Shown piece by piece: positions 18,110-26,419 of a stretch of DNA of 64,000 nt (positions are counted from its first letter, which is position 1; each line of letters opens with the position of its first letter). The notes under the pieces were generated by a model. It did no database searches. It saw only the letters and a program-made list of their open reading frames with translations, and was not told the origin of the DNA. Source of the stretch: Psychromonas sp. 14N.309.X.WAT.B.A12 (GTDB lineage: Bacteria; Pseudomonadota; Gammaproteobacteria; Enterobacterales; Psychromonadaceae); assembly GCF_030397575.1 (NCBI RefSeq), contig NZ_JAPNXS010000006.1, positions 1 through 64,000 of the forward strand, in the 5' to 3' direction. Position numbers and translations under genes: made by a program.

Positions 18110-18901
18110 CTAAACAGTTTTTTCCGTAACTGTATTTTTAACTAAATGTTGCAGTGATGAAGGGACTGCTTGCCCGGTTTCCAGCAAGATATCATAGACG
18201 ATTTGAGCTCCGAATCGCTCGGGAGCTTGGGGATCAATACGTGGTTTATCTAATACCCAAACACGAGAGCCTAGGCTAAAACCTTCTGATAAATCATGCG
18301 TGATCATAAATACGGTTAAGCCACGCTTTTTCCAAAGATCACGAATTAATTCGTGCATATCTTTACGAATACCAGGATCTAAAGCACCAAAAGGTTCATC
18401 TAATAATAGGATACGTGGTTCTTTAATTAAGGCTTGTGCAATGGCTAGACGTTGCTGCATACCGCCGGACATTTCGTTAGGATAACGTTGCGCTGCATGG
18501 CCTAACCCAACCGCCGTTAGCATTTCTAATGCCGCTGCTTTTAGTTTATTACGTTTATTTTTTGAAAAGACTTTGCCTAGTAATGGAGAAGCCGCAAACT
18601 CCCCTCCTAACATGACATTTTCTAGTGCATTGAGGTGTGGAAAAGCAGAGTACTTTTGAAACACTATGCCACGTGTTTCATTAGGCTCAGCGGGCATCGT
18701 TTCACCATCTAACAAAATATTGCCACGGCTTGGTGTTTCAGTTCCTAACAACATATTTAATAAAGTTGTTTTACCGCAGCCTGATGCGCCAACAATACTT
18801 ACAAATTCACCGGCTTTTACACTTAAATCTACCTTCTCTAAAACCACTGTAGAACCATATTCTTTCCACACTTGTTTCATTTCAATAATGTTATTTTTCA
18901 T
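18110..18901 (-). CDS. ABC transporter ATPase, guanidine importer
   Basis: 263 residues, nitrate/taurine-type ABC ATPase: Walker A GASGCGKT near 37-44, signature MSGGMQQRLAIAQAL, Walker B ILLLDEPFGALD and switch MITHDLSEGF. It powers the permease encoded just before it. Its ATG overlaps the permease stop (TAATG), and the first DUF1989 gene starts 9 bases after its own stop. The substrate is inferred to be guanidine from the riboswitches and the enzymes in the same operon; related clusters are often annotated as urea uptake. Confidence 0.85.
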   Translation of the reverse strand: MKNNIIEMKQVWKEYGSTVVLEKVDLSVKAGEFVSIVGASGCGKTTLLNMLLGTETPSRGNILLDGETMPAEPNETRGIVFQKYSAFPHLNALENVMLGGEFAASPLLGKVFSKNKRNKLKAAALEMLTAVGLGHAAQRYPNEMSGGMQQRLAIAQALIKEPRILLLDEPFGALDPGIRKDMHELIRDLWKKRGLTVFMITHDLSEGFSLGSRVWVLDKPRIDPQAPERFGAQIVYDILLETGQAVPSSLQHLVKNTVTEKTV

Positions 18902-19722
18902 TAATCATTTCCTCGCTTACCGTGGTACCAAGGGAAAGCACGTTGAGAAAGCAACCGTAATAGTGCATCCATCACAAAGGCTAATACCGCAATCCACAAC
19001 ACATAAGGTAGAATGACATCCATCGCAAGGTATCGACGAATCAAAAAGATGCGATAACCTAACCCTTCTGTTGCTGCAATCGCTTCACCTGCAATTAAAA
19101 ATAACCAAGCACTACCTAAAGTTAAACGCACAGCATCTAATAAAGCAGGCAATACTTGTGGCAACACCACTCTAACCATGATTTGCCAGCTATTTGCACC
19201 TAGCGTCTGAGCCTTCAATAATTGTTCTGAAGGTAATGACTCTGTACGTAACTGTAAATCTCGAATTAGAATCGGACAGATTCCAATGATAATTAACATC
19301 ACTTTTGATAGTTCACCTAAACCAAATACAATAAATAATACTGGTAGAATAGCCATCGGCGGGATTAATGAGATAGCAGTGATCAGGGGAGAGAATGTGG
19401 CACGCATAATCGGTAGCATGCCATTTACAACACCAATCACTAAGCCGATCAATGCACTTATACCAACGCCTAGCAATAAACGCTGTAAACTTGCACCAGT
19501 ATCAACCCATAACAGATATTCACCAGTTCGTTTACTCGGTTCAAAGGCCATACGGTGTATTGCATCATAAAAGCTAGACCAGGCAGGTAGCAACTTGTCA
19601 CTTGGGTTTTCTAATAGACGTGCATCAGATGCCATCGTATAAGCAATTATCAAGATAACAAACGGTAACAGCGTTAATAAGAATCGTGTGGTACGACTTG
19701 GTTTGCTATTCATTAATCTCAT
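18901..19722 (-). CDS. ABC transporter permease, guanidine importer
   Basis: 273 residues with about six membrane segments; binding-protein-dependent permease of the SsuC/TauC/NrtB type. The coupling motif is LGANSWQIMVRVVLPQVLPA (EAA loop) near 170-189. RBS AAGG is 10 bases before the ATG. It should form a homodimeric channel for the substrate bound by the upstream periplasmic protein. It overlaps the ATPase gene by one base. Confidence 0.85.
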   Translation of the reverse strand: MRLMNSKPSRTTRFLLTLLPFVILIIAYTMASDARLLENPSDKLLPAWSSFYDAIHRMAFEPSKRTGEYLLWVDTGASLQRLLLGVGISALIGLVIGVVNGMLPIMRATFSPLITAISLIPPMAILPVLFIVFGLGELSKVMLIIIGICPILIRDLQLRTESLPSEQLLKAQTLGANSWQIMVRVVLPQVLPALLDAVRLTLGSAWLFLIAGEAIAATEGLGYRIFLIRRYLAMDVILPYVLWIAVLAFVMDALLRLLSQRAFPWYHGKRGND

Positions 19723-19733
19723 AATGATCAGCC

Positions 19734-20822
19734 TTATAGTTTGTTATCAATAGCCATTTGCATGAAGCTTGGGTCAAAACGTAACTTAATATTACTTTTA
19801 TCACCGTAAACCCCTGTTGGTGTTTCTATACCGATGAATTTAGCATCAGCTGCGCCTTCGCCTAATAAACCATGTTCAAAAGAAAATTCAGCAACTTTAT
19901 CCATAGTACTTAACAGTGCAGGGCTATTGTTAAACTCAACGGCATCTTTTGCATCATAAAACATTTTAGTTGACGCTAATTGAGCATCGTAGCCGGCTAA
20001 ATCAGTGCCTGAAGCATCAGCCATTGCGCTGCGAGCCATAGTTGCTTTTGCATCATCGCCTTGCATGGTTTGCATTATTTCGTACCATGCTCCGGTTAAT
20101 GCTTTACCTAGTTTAGGGTTATCAGCTAACACATCTGAGTTAACCACTAATAGGTCAATGATCTCACCAGGGATCTGTGAAGAATCAAACACTTTATTAG
20201 TATCTGGCATCGCAGTTATTTCACTTAATAATGGATTCCAAGTTGTGACGGCAGTAACATCATCAGTAGTAAATGCAGCGACTAAATCGGCATCAGAAGT
20301 ATTAACAACACGTACATCACGCTCTGTTAGTGAAACAGTTTGTAAAGCACGGGTAAGGAGATAGTGAGAAACACTTAATTCAACCAAGTTGACGTTTTGG
20401 CCTTTGATATCAGCTAAGTTATCAGTGCCTTTTAAAACAACCGCATCATTACCATTAGAGAAATCTCCGATAATAAGTGAAGTTGAATCAACACCACTGG
20501 CAGCTGGAATGGTTAGAGCATCCATGTTAGTCATTACAGTTGCATCAAATTGACCCGCTGTGTACTGATTAATTGACTCAACATAGTCATTGATTTGAAC
20601 AATATCGATTTTAATATCGTATTTATCAGCCCATTTTTTAACAATGCCTGAAGTCGCACCATAATCCCATGGCATCCACCCTACATAGATGGTCCAAGCT
20701 AACCGGAATTCTGATTTAGTTTCTGCGAAGGCAGTGGAAGGGGTAACAATTAAGGCACTACATAATGTGCTAACGGTAAGTACTTTAGTGATTGATTTAC
20801 GTAGGTATTTAGTTAATTCCAT
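19734..20822 (-). CDS. periplasmic substrate-binding protein of the guanidine importer
   Basis: 362 residues with a signal peptide ending near residue 33 (STAFAETKS). It has the NMT1/ABC nitrate-taurine-type binding fold: WTIYVGWMPWDYGATSGIVKKW resembles the first strand and helix of the urea-carboxylase-region binding proteins, and VVNTSDADLVAAF marks the second lobe. It is the first gene of the operon, 37 bases after the guanidine-I aptamer, with AAGGAG before the ATG. The ligand is most likely guanidine; this is inference from the regulation and the downstream enzymes. Confidence 0.82.
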   Translation of the reverse strand: MELTKYLRKSITKVLTVSTLCSALIVTPSTAFAETKSEFRLAWTIYVGWMPWDYGATSGIVKKWADKYDIKIDIVQINDYVESINQYTAGQFDATVMTNMDALTIPAASGVDSTSLIIGDFSNGNDAVVLKGTDNLADIKGQNVNLVELSVSHYLLTRALQTVSLTERDVRVVNTSDADLVAAFTTDDVTAVTTWNPLLSEITAMPDTNKVFDSSQIPGEIIDLLVVNSDVLADNPKLGKALTGAWYEIMQTMQGDDAKATMARSAMADASGTDLAGYDAQLASTKMFYDAKDAVEFNNSPALLSTMDKVAEFSFEHGLLGEGAADAKFIGIETPTGVYGDKSNIKLRFDPSFMQMAIDNKL

Positions 20823-20858
20823 TTCTTTTCTCCTTAGTTACACATTTAAAAGCATGAG

Positions 20859-20966
20859 AGACATTGTTGCGTCTTCTCCCGGGCTTTTATCCCTCCGTGT
20901 AACCTTAGAAAAAAGGTCGACAACTCTCGGACCAGTCACTGCGAACAGCCGGAACCCTAGATGTCT
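20859..20966 (-). promoter_or_regulatory. guanidine-I (ykkC) riboswitch at the head of the operon
   Basis: The minus strand holds the conserved blocks of the ykkC motif in order: CTAGGGTTCCG (5' side), ACTGGTCCGAGAG (middle), ACACGGAGGGATAAAAGC followed by CCGGGAGA (3' side). P1 can form between AGACAT (20966-20961) and ATGTCT (20864-20859). The 3' end lies 36 bases before the first start codon. No terminator with T tract is visible, so control is probably at translation: GTGTAAC just before the AAGGAG site can pair with GTTACAC in the aptamer (20903-20897). Confidence 0.93.
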
Positions 20967-20969
20967 ATT

Positions 20970-20998
20970 TTTATATTGTATATCGGCAACACTTACAA
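20970..20998 (-). promoter_or_regulatory. candidate sigma-70 promoter of the guanidine operon
   Basis: On the minus strand, TTGTAA (20998-20993) and TATAAA (20975-20970) are separated by 17 bases. The predicted start, about 20963, falls at the very 5' edge of the riboswitch P1 stem, which is slightly tight; a more distant promoter is possible. Confidence 0.4.
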
Positions 20999-21376
20999 CT
21001 GCGGCCAATGTCTCTCATACGAGCAATTTAACAATCTAATAGAAGCAATCACTATGCCAAAAACAAAAAACCTTTATTTTCAATTGTTAATAAAAATTAG
21101 ATTAAAATATTTTTGAGAAATGCACCAGAAAAAAACAATAATTGCACCATTAAGAAACAAAAAGTTGGGTGATTCGATAGTAATTAGGATAAAAAGTAGA
21201 ATATAAAAAATAATGAGAATGATTATATTCATCAATTATTAATAAAATATTATAAACATAAGCGATTAATAAGGGTTATCTATGAGATGTAAGTATAAAT
21301 AATAATAACTATTAGTTAATATATACCTCTAAAGATATCATTTCATTCATATCAATACTCAAATGGAAGCAGCGTT
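20999..21376. other. intergenic region between the guanidine operon and rpfG
   Basis: Holds CAATGTCTCTCAT (21006-21018), the perfect complement of 20854-20866 on the other side of the riboswitch. The rest (21040-21360) is very AT-rich, with no open frame or clear operator; the rpfG promoter must lie here. Confidence 0.6.
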
Positions 21377-22426
21377 TTGAATAAACAAAGACATGTGGTT
21401 ATTGTTGACGACCAATCAACAGGCAGAATTATTCTAAAAAAAATAATTTTACAAATCGCAGATGACATTACAGTCATTGATTTTGCAGATCCTAACGAAG
21501 CGTTAAAATGGTTAACAACGCACCCTGTGGATCTTATTATTACTGACTATAAAATGCCCGACTTAAATGGCATTGAGTTTATTCAAAAAGTACGGGAATT
21601 AAGTCATGGTCAACATGTCCCCATCATGATGATTACCGTTGTGAGTGAAAAAGCAATTCGCTATGAAGCTCTAGAGGCAGGTGTTACTGCATTTTTAACG
21701 CGTCCTATCGACCAGATTGAGTGCCGTACCACTTGTAGAAATTTACTTAAACTACACCAACAACATGTAATTATTCAAAATAGAGCTGATTGGCTTTCAC
21801 AACAAGTTGAGCTTGCCACTGAGCAAATTCTGCAACGAGAAAAAGAAACTATTTTAAAGCTAGCTAAAGCAGGTGAATACCGTGATGAAGAAACCGGTAA
21901 TCACGTTATTAGAATGGCTAAATATTCAAAAGAAATTGCCTGTGAAATGGGTTTAACGGAAGCAGAATGCAGTGATTTAGAGCATGCGGCACAGATGCAT
22001 GATATAGGTAAGATAGGTATTCCAGATAATATACTACTCAAACCGGGTAAGTTTGAACCTGATGAATGGGCGACCATGCAGACTCATGCAACTATTGGGT
22101 TTGAAATATTATCAGGCAGTGAATCAAAATATATGCAAATGGGGGCTATCATTGCACTTAATCACCATGAACGTTTTGATGGCACGGGCTACCCAAATAA
22201 ATTGGCAGGCAAAGATATCCCTCTAATTGCTCGCATCGTTTCTGTGGCGGATGTATTTGATGCATTAATTTCAGTGAGACCTTATAAAAAAGCATGGCCT
22301 ATCCAAGATGCTATAAACTTTATTACGGCTAATTCAGGATCTCAGTTTGACCCAAAGTGCGTTGACGCTTTTATTCGACGCCTTCCAACGATCTTAAAAA
22401 TACAAAGTGAGTATCCTGATATTTAA
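21377..22426 (+). CDS. rpfG: RpfG-type response regulator with HD-GYP c-di-GMP phosphodiesterase domain
   Basis: 349 residues. Receiver domain 1-125 with phospho-acceptor D57 (LIITDYKMPD) and acidic pair DD at 11-12; a coiled linker; then an HD-GYP domain with MHDIGKIGIP (about 205-214) and HHERFDGTGYP (about 262-272), all catalytic residues present. It should degrade cyclic di-GMP when phosphorylated. The start is TTG at 21377 with GGAAG upstream; no in-frame ATG fits. It is followed by an RpfC-like hybrid kinase and a convergent RpfF-like synthase, so it is called the output arm of a DSF signalling system. Confidence 0.85.
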   Translation: MNKQRHVVIVDDQSTGRIILKKIILQIADDITVIDFADPNEALKWLTTHPVDLIITDYKMPDLNGIEFIQKVRELSHGQHVPIMMITVVSEKAIRYEALEAGVTAFLTRPIDQIECRTTCRNLLKLHQQHVIIQNRADWLSQQVELATEQILQREKETILKLAKAGEYRDEETGNHVIRMAKYSKEIACEMGLTEAECSDLEHAAQMHDIGKIGIPDNILLKPGKFEPDEWATMQTHATIGFEILSGSESKYMQMGAIIALNHHERFDGTGYPNKLAGKDIPLIARIVSVADVFDALISVRPYKKAWPIQDAINFITANSGSQFDPKCVDAFIRRLPTILKIQSEYPDI

Positions 22427-22549
22427 CTAATACTAATCACACTATTTAACTGATCTATTTAGCTTGTTAAAATAACTTACTTTTTGTTACGCAAAAGTTA
22501 GATCACTTATTTGCTTTAACATAATCAATAATACAGGCTATATCTATTA

Positions 22550-25123
22550 ATGAACGTCTTTTGTAAAAGAATCTATGCTGTAAAGAAGTACCTAAGGAAA
22601 CATAACGACCCTGAAATAGAACAAGCACTAGTACGTGTGTTTATTGAGCTATCATTGAGTGTTTATATTTTAACTTCTTGGAATTCAAATCAAAATTTTA
22701 TTGATGTTTTAATGTCTCCAGAAAATGTAGTTATATTATCAACAACTTTACTAGCAATAATAACTTTCATTTTAATCATAATGAACCCCAAAATTAGCCC
22801 ATCTAGGAGAGTTTTTGGTATATTTTTAGATCTTATACCTTTATCTATTCTAATGGGAATAGCAGGCAATCAAGCTGTATATTTGTTTGTATTTTATCTA
22901 TGGGTCATTTTAGGGAATGGTTTTAGATTCGGGGTAAATTATTTATATACTTCACTCATAATAGGATTAATAAGCTTTATAACAACTATTTTTTTGAGTG
23001 AGTATTGGAAAAATAACTTAAATATTTCAATAAGTTTATTACTTATAATCACATTAATTCCATTATATTCAATTTTTTTAATTAATAAATTATATTCAGC
23101 AATCAATATGGCTGAAAAAGCGAACCAGGCTAAAAGTCGATTTTTAGCTAATATGTCACATGAGTTAAGAACGCCTTTAAATGGGGTATTAGGGATTGGT
23201 GATTTATTAAGAGAAACTAAACTAGAAGATGAGCAACGCAACTTAGTCAACACGATGCAAAGCTCAGCAAAAATATTACTCAATTTAATAGAAAAAGTAC
23301 TCGATATATCTAAAATTGAAGCGGGAAAAATAACTATTACTGAAAGTAATTTTGAACTTTATTCTGTTATTAATTCTGTTATGGCTACGCAAAAGTTAAT
23401 TGCCAAAGCAAAGTCACTCGAGATCAAGTCTTCCATCGCGAGCAATATCCCCTACCTATTAAAAGGAGACCAACAATATCTCCGCCAAGTACTTGTTAAC
23501 TTAATTGGTAATGCCATTAAATTTACCGATCAAGGAACAATTACCCTTAATATTGAAACGGTAACAAGAGCTGAGCAGTCCACCACACTAAGATTTGAGA
23601 TTATTGATACCGGTATAGGAATTAATAAAAGTGCGTTAAATAGTGTTTTTAATGACTTTACACAAGTTGGAGAAACAAACAACCGTCATATTGGTGGTTC
23701 AGGATTGGGTACGACCATTTCAAAAGAATTGGTTGAATTAATGGGAGGTGAAATTGGTGTTAGCAGTGAGTTAGGTAAAGGATCAACTTTTTGGTTTGAA
23801 CTCCCTTTTAATTTCACTCCAAATCCTTTAAAGAAAATAAATAGTAGTAATTTATTAATCTTAGCGACGCCTGAAACTCAACAAACCATACAACCGTTTT
23901 TAAATACTTGGAATATAAAAGCGACCTTTACTCAATCAGCAGATGAAAGTCTGACACTCTTATCGCAAAGCTTAACTCGAAAAAAACCTTATAAAACCAT
24001 TATCATTGATAGTTTGAGTTTATCTGCGTTGACATCACTAGAGCAATTTTTAGATCGTGTAAAGGCTGAAACAGATGCGATAAACTTTTCTATTATTCTA
24101 CTAAACCCACCTTCACAGGACTTAACATCCAGTGCAATTAAAAACAGAGTGACTAGAATAATAGTAAATTTAAAGGATAACAGAGAACTGTTTAATGCTT
24201 TCTATTTTTGTCTACAAAAGAAAGCTCATCAGGAGACTAATATTGTATCTTTTAATGAATTTTATGCTGCTCAAGAAGATGCTAAGCAATTAACTATTTT
24301 GGTAGCAGAAGACAATAAAGTGAACCAACAAGTTATTGCTGGCATATTAAAACGAGCAGGGCATGCCGTTATCCTTGTTGATGATGGAGAGCAAGCTTTA
24401 GATGTTATTACCAAGAGATTTGATGAAATAGACCTATTCATTGCTGATAAAAACATGCCTAAATGCTCTGGTGATGAGGCAATCAAAGCATTGCAATTTA
24501 TAGATACCAATAACCGATTACCTGTCATCATGCTAACTGCAGATGCAACAACAGACGCAAGAAAATTGGCGCTTAGCTTAGGAGTGAAGGAGTTTTTAAC
24601 AAAACCAGTCGACTCTCATGACCTATTAAAAAAAATAGCCGTTTTATCTCAATCTATTCAACCGAAAACCCGAGGAATATCCTCAGTCATTGGACTTAAA
24701 ACAGGTAATGTAAAAAGCATTTCCCCTTCTTCAGGAGCTCCCTGTCAAAAAGAGACTGAAAACCAATGGTGTAATTTAGATACTCTTACTGAATTATTTG
24801 CTTTAGATGATGATCAGCAGTTTATGCGTCAACTCGTTGTTGCTTTTACCACAGATGCCAACAAACACATTCAACATCTAAAAACAGCTAGCATTGATGA
24901 TTACCTTCAATTAAGAGAATCATTACATGCACTTAAAGGGGCCGCAGCTGAATTGGGAGCTAACACGTTATCGGAAATGTGTGTAAAAGGGGAATCCTAT
25001 AAACCCAGTGATCTTAATAGCCAAAGACTGACTCTATTAGTTAAGGAAATAGAATTCACCTATGATAAAACTGTAGAAACGTTGAATACTATTTTAATTA
25101 ACGCTTCTACAGAACATACATAA
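22550..25123 (+). CDS. rpfC: RpfC-type hybrid sensor histidine kinase (DSF receptor candidate)
   Basis: 857 residues. The N-terminal 185 residues have about five to six membrane segments after a short basic tail, as in RpfC. Then HisKA with FLANMSHELRTPLNG (His about 204), HATPase (NLIGNAIKF, DTGIGI, GGSGLGTTIS), a receiver-like segment without conserved aspartates (about 430-565), a true receiver (VAEDNKVNQQ; Asp about 633 in ADKNMP) and an HPt domain with LHALKGAAAELGA (His about 793). RpfC senses fatty-acid signals and phosphorylates RpfG. It lies 123 bases after rpfG on the same strand and ends 13 bases from the rpfF stop. Longer than Xanthomonas RpfC because of the extra segment. Confidence 0.83.
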   Translation: MNVFCKRIYAVKKYLRKHNDPEIEQALVRVFIELSLSVYILTSWNSNQNFIDVLMSPENVVILSTTLLAIITFILIIMNPKISPSRRVFGIFLDLIPLSILMGIAGNQAVYLFVFYLWVILGNGFRFGVNYLYTSLIIGLISFITTIFLSEYWKNNLNISISLLLIITLIPLYSIFLINKLYSAINMAEKANQAKSRFLANMSHELRTPLNGVLGIGDLLRETKLEDEQRNLVNTMQSSAKILLNLIEKVLDISKIEAGKITITESNFELYSVINSVMATQKLIAKAKSLEIKSSIASNIPYLLKGDQQYLRQVLVNLIGNAIKFTDQGTITLNIETVTRAEQSTTLRFEIIDTGIGINKSALNSVFNDFTQVGETNNRHIGGSGLGTTISKELVELMGGEIGVSSELGKGSTFWFELPFNFTPNPLKKINSSNLLILATPETQQTIQPFLNTWNIKATFTQSADESLTLLSQSLTRKKPYKTIIIDSLSLSALTSLEQFLDRVKAETDAINFSIILLNPPSQDLTSSAIKNRVTRIIVNLKDNRELFNAFYFCLQKKAHQETNIVSFNEFYAAQEDAKQLTILVAEDNKVNQQVIAGILKRAGHAVILVDDGEQALDVITKRFDEIDLFIADKNMPKCSGDEAIKALQFIDTNNRLPVIMLTADATTDARKLALSLGVKEFLTKPVDSHDLLKKIAVLSQSIQPKTRGISSVIGLKTGNVKSISPSSGAPCQKETENQWCNLDTLTELFALDDDQQFMRQLVVAFTTDANKHIQHLKTASIDDYLQLRESLHALKGAAAELGANTLSEMCVKGESYKPSDLNSQRLTLLVKEIEFTYDKTVETLNTILINASTEHT

Positions 25124-25136
25124 ATCTTAGTTCAGA

Positions 25137-26015
25137 TTAAGCTTGGTTTGCGGTTTGGCGCATCACTAATTTATCCATCATTCGTAGATCTTTATCATTT
25201 ATATTTAATGCTGAGTCTACCCATATTTTAGTGATCTCAATTAGTTCCTGATAAGTAATAGGATTGTATATATCTTTAACTTTTCTTATAGCTTGATAAC
25301 TATTCGACTTTCTATCTGCAGAATTAATGTAGCGATAAACTTCCATCTCGCCTTCTCCTTTTTTTGCTAAAATATCAACAATGCCAAGCTCGAATAATTC
25401 TTCAGCAGAGTATAGCTTTCCGCTTAATATAATTTCTTCTGCTTTAACTTGCCCAATTTTTCGGCTTAATAAAGTATAAGCACCCATACCTGGAAATAAA
25501 TTAAAAAGTACCTCAGGCAAACCCATTTTGACTCCTTCTTCCGCAATTAAAAGGTTACTTGATAAGGCTGCTTCAAACCCTCCCCCTAATGCATCTCCTT
25601 GCACTAATGCAATAGTAGTTAACTCTGATTCAAGGTGTACGATATTATTATAAAGAACATCAATACATTTAATTGCGTAACTTAATAAACTATCTTTATC
25701 TTTATTTTGAATCAACATCTGAAATACAGCCAAATCTCCACCTAAATTAAAAATTCCTTCAATATCTGAGCTAAGAACTAAATAGTTGTATTTTTGTTGT
25801 AGGCTAGCTTTCATTTCTGATTTAACAGAATTTTGATATTTATTTATTTCTTCTAATAAATGTGCAGTAAAACATGGTCGAGGGCTTGCGTGCATGTAAT
25901 ACCATCCTGCTTTGTATTTCGCATCATAATATACTGATAGTTGAGAGTACTGATGTTCTGCAGAAGGTTTCTTAGTAACTGATTGTAATTTAGTAACGCG
26001 TGCTAAGTTATTCAT
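25137..26015 (-). CDS. rpfF: RpfF-type DSF synthase (crotonase family)
   Basis: 292 residues, close in size to Xanthomonas RpfF (289). The diagnostic stretches match: FNLGGDLAVF near 89-98, VQGDALGGGFEAALS near 138-152 with the oxyanion and catalytic Glu148, and GLPEVLFNLFPGMGAY near 165-180 with Glu168; these correspond to Glu141 and Glu161 of RpfF. The C terminus keeps EITKIWVDSALN and LRMMDKLV. RpfF makes cis-2-unsaturated fatty-acid signals from acyl-ACP by dehydration and thioester cleavage. RBS AAAGGAAA. Convergent to rpfC and divergent from macA. An ordinary enoyl-CoA hydratase is unlikely given both glutamates and the motifs. Confidence 0.88.
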   Translation of the reverse strand: MNNLARVTKLQSVTKKPSAEHQYSQLSVYYDAKYKAGWYYMHASPRPCFTAHLLEEINKYQNSVKSEMKASLQQKYNYLVLSSDIEGIFNLGGDLAVFQMLIQNKDKDSLLSYAIKCIDVLYNNIVHLESELTTIALVQGDALGGGFEAALSSNLLIAEEGVKMGLPEVLFNLFPGMGAYTLLSRKIGQVKAEEIILSGKLYSAEELFELGIVDILAKKGEGEMEVYRYINSADRKSNSYQAIRKVKDIYNPITYQELIEITKIWVDSALNINDKDLRMMDKLVMRQTANQA

Positions 26016-26419
26016 TATGTATATTTCCTTTAAGTTTTTTTAAATCAATTTAAGAGCTCGCTTAAATCGAACATTCATCTGAATTGATAAATGTACTTAA
26101 AGTGTACCAATATAAATCTCACTTAAGCTGACATAGTTTTCCGGAATATCAACAACTTACTATAAAAACAAGAATATCATTAAGTTTTAGCTATGACCTT
26201 AACCGCCCCTTAACTTAGAGGTGAATATCATAGTAATAATACCTTTAATCTCTTTATAAAGTGAGCAAATTGGTGCTTGTTAGGAGTGAAACAGTAATGA
26301 ATTTAAACCTTGTCATTACATTTCCACTCTACTTTTTTGCTCCTATTTGCAGCGTCAAATTAACCACTTTTTAAAGTAATTTACTGATACTTTTTATGCA
26401 TTATGGATACCTTTAACCC
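26016..26419. other. shared promoter region of rpfF and macA
   Basis: 404 bases without a credible gene. It contains an imperfect long hairpin at about 26284-26329 (GAGTG...CAGTAATGA with TCATTAC...CACTC). No Fur, PhoP or other familiar operator was recognised. Confidence 0.5.

Noticed and set aside
21110-21180. Sigma-54 promoter before rpfG (TGCACCA occurs twice)
   Set aside because: The -24 GG and -12 GC elements with correct spacing are not present on either strand.
25137-26015. Generic enoyl-CoA hydratase
   Set aside because: Both RpfF-specific glutamate contexts and the RpfF C-terminal motif are present, and RpfC- and RpfG-like genes are adjacent.
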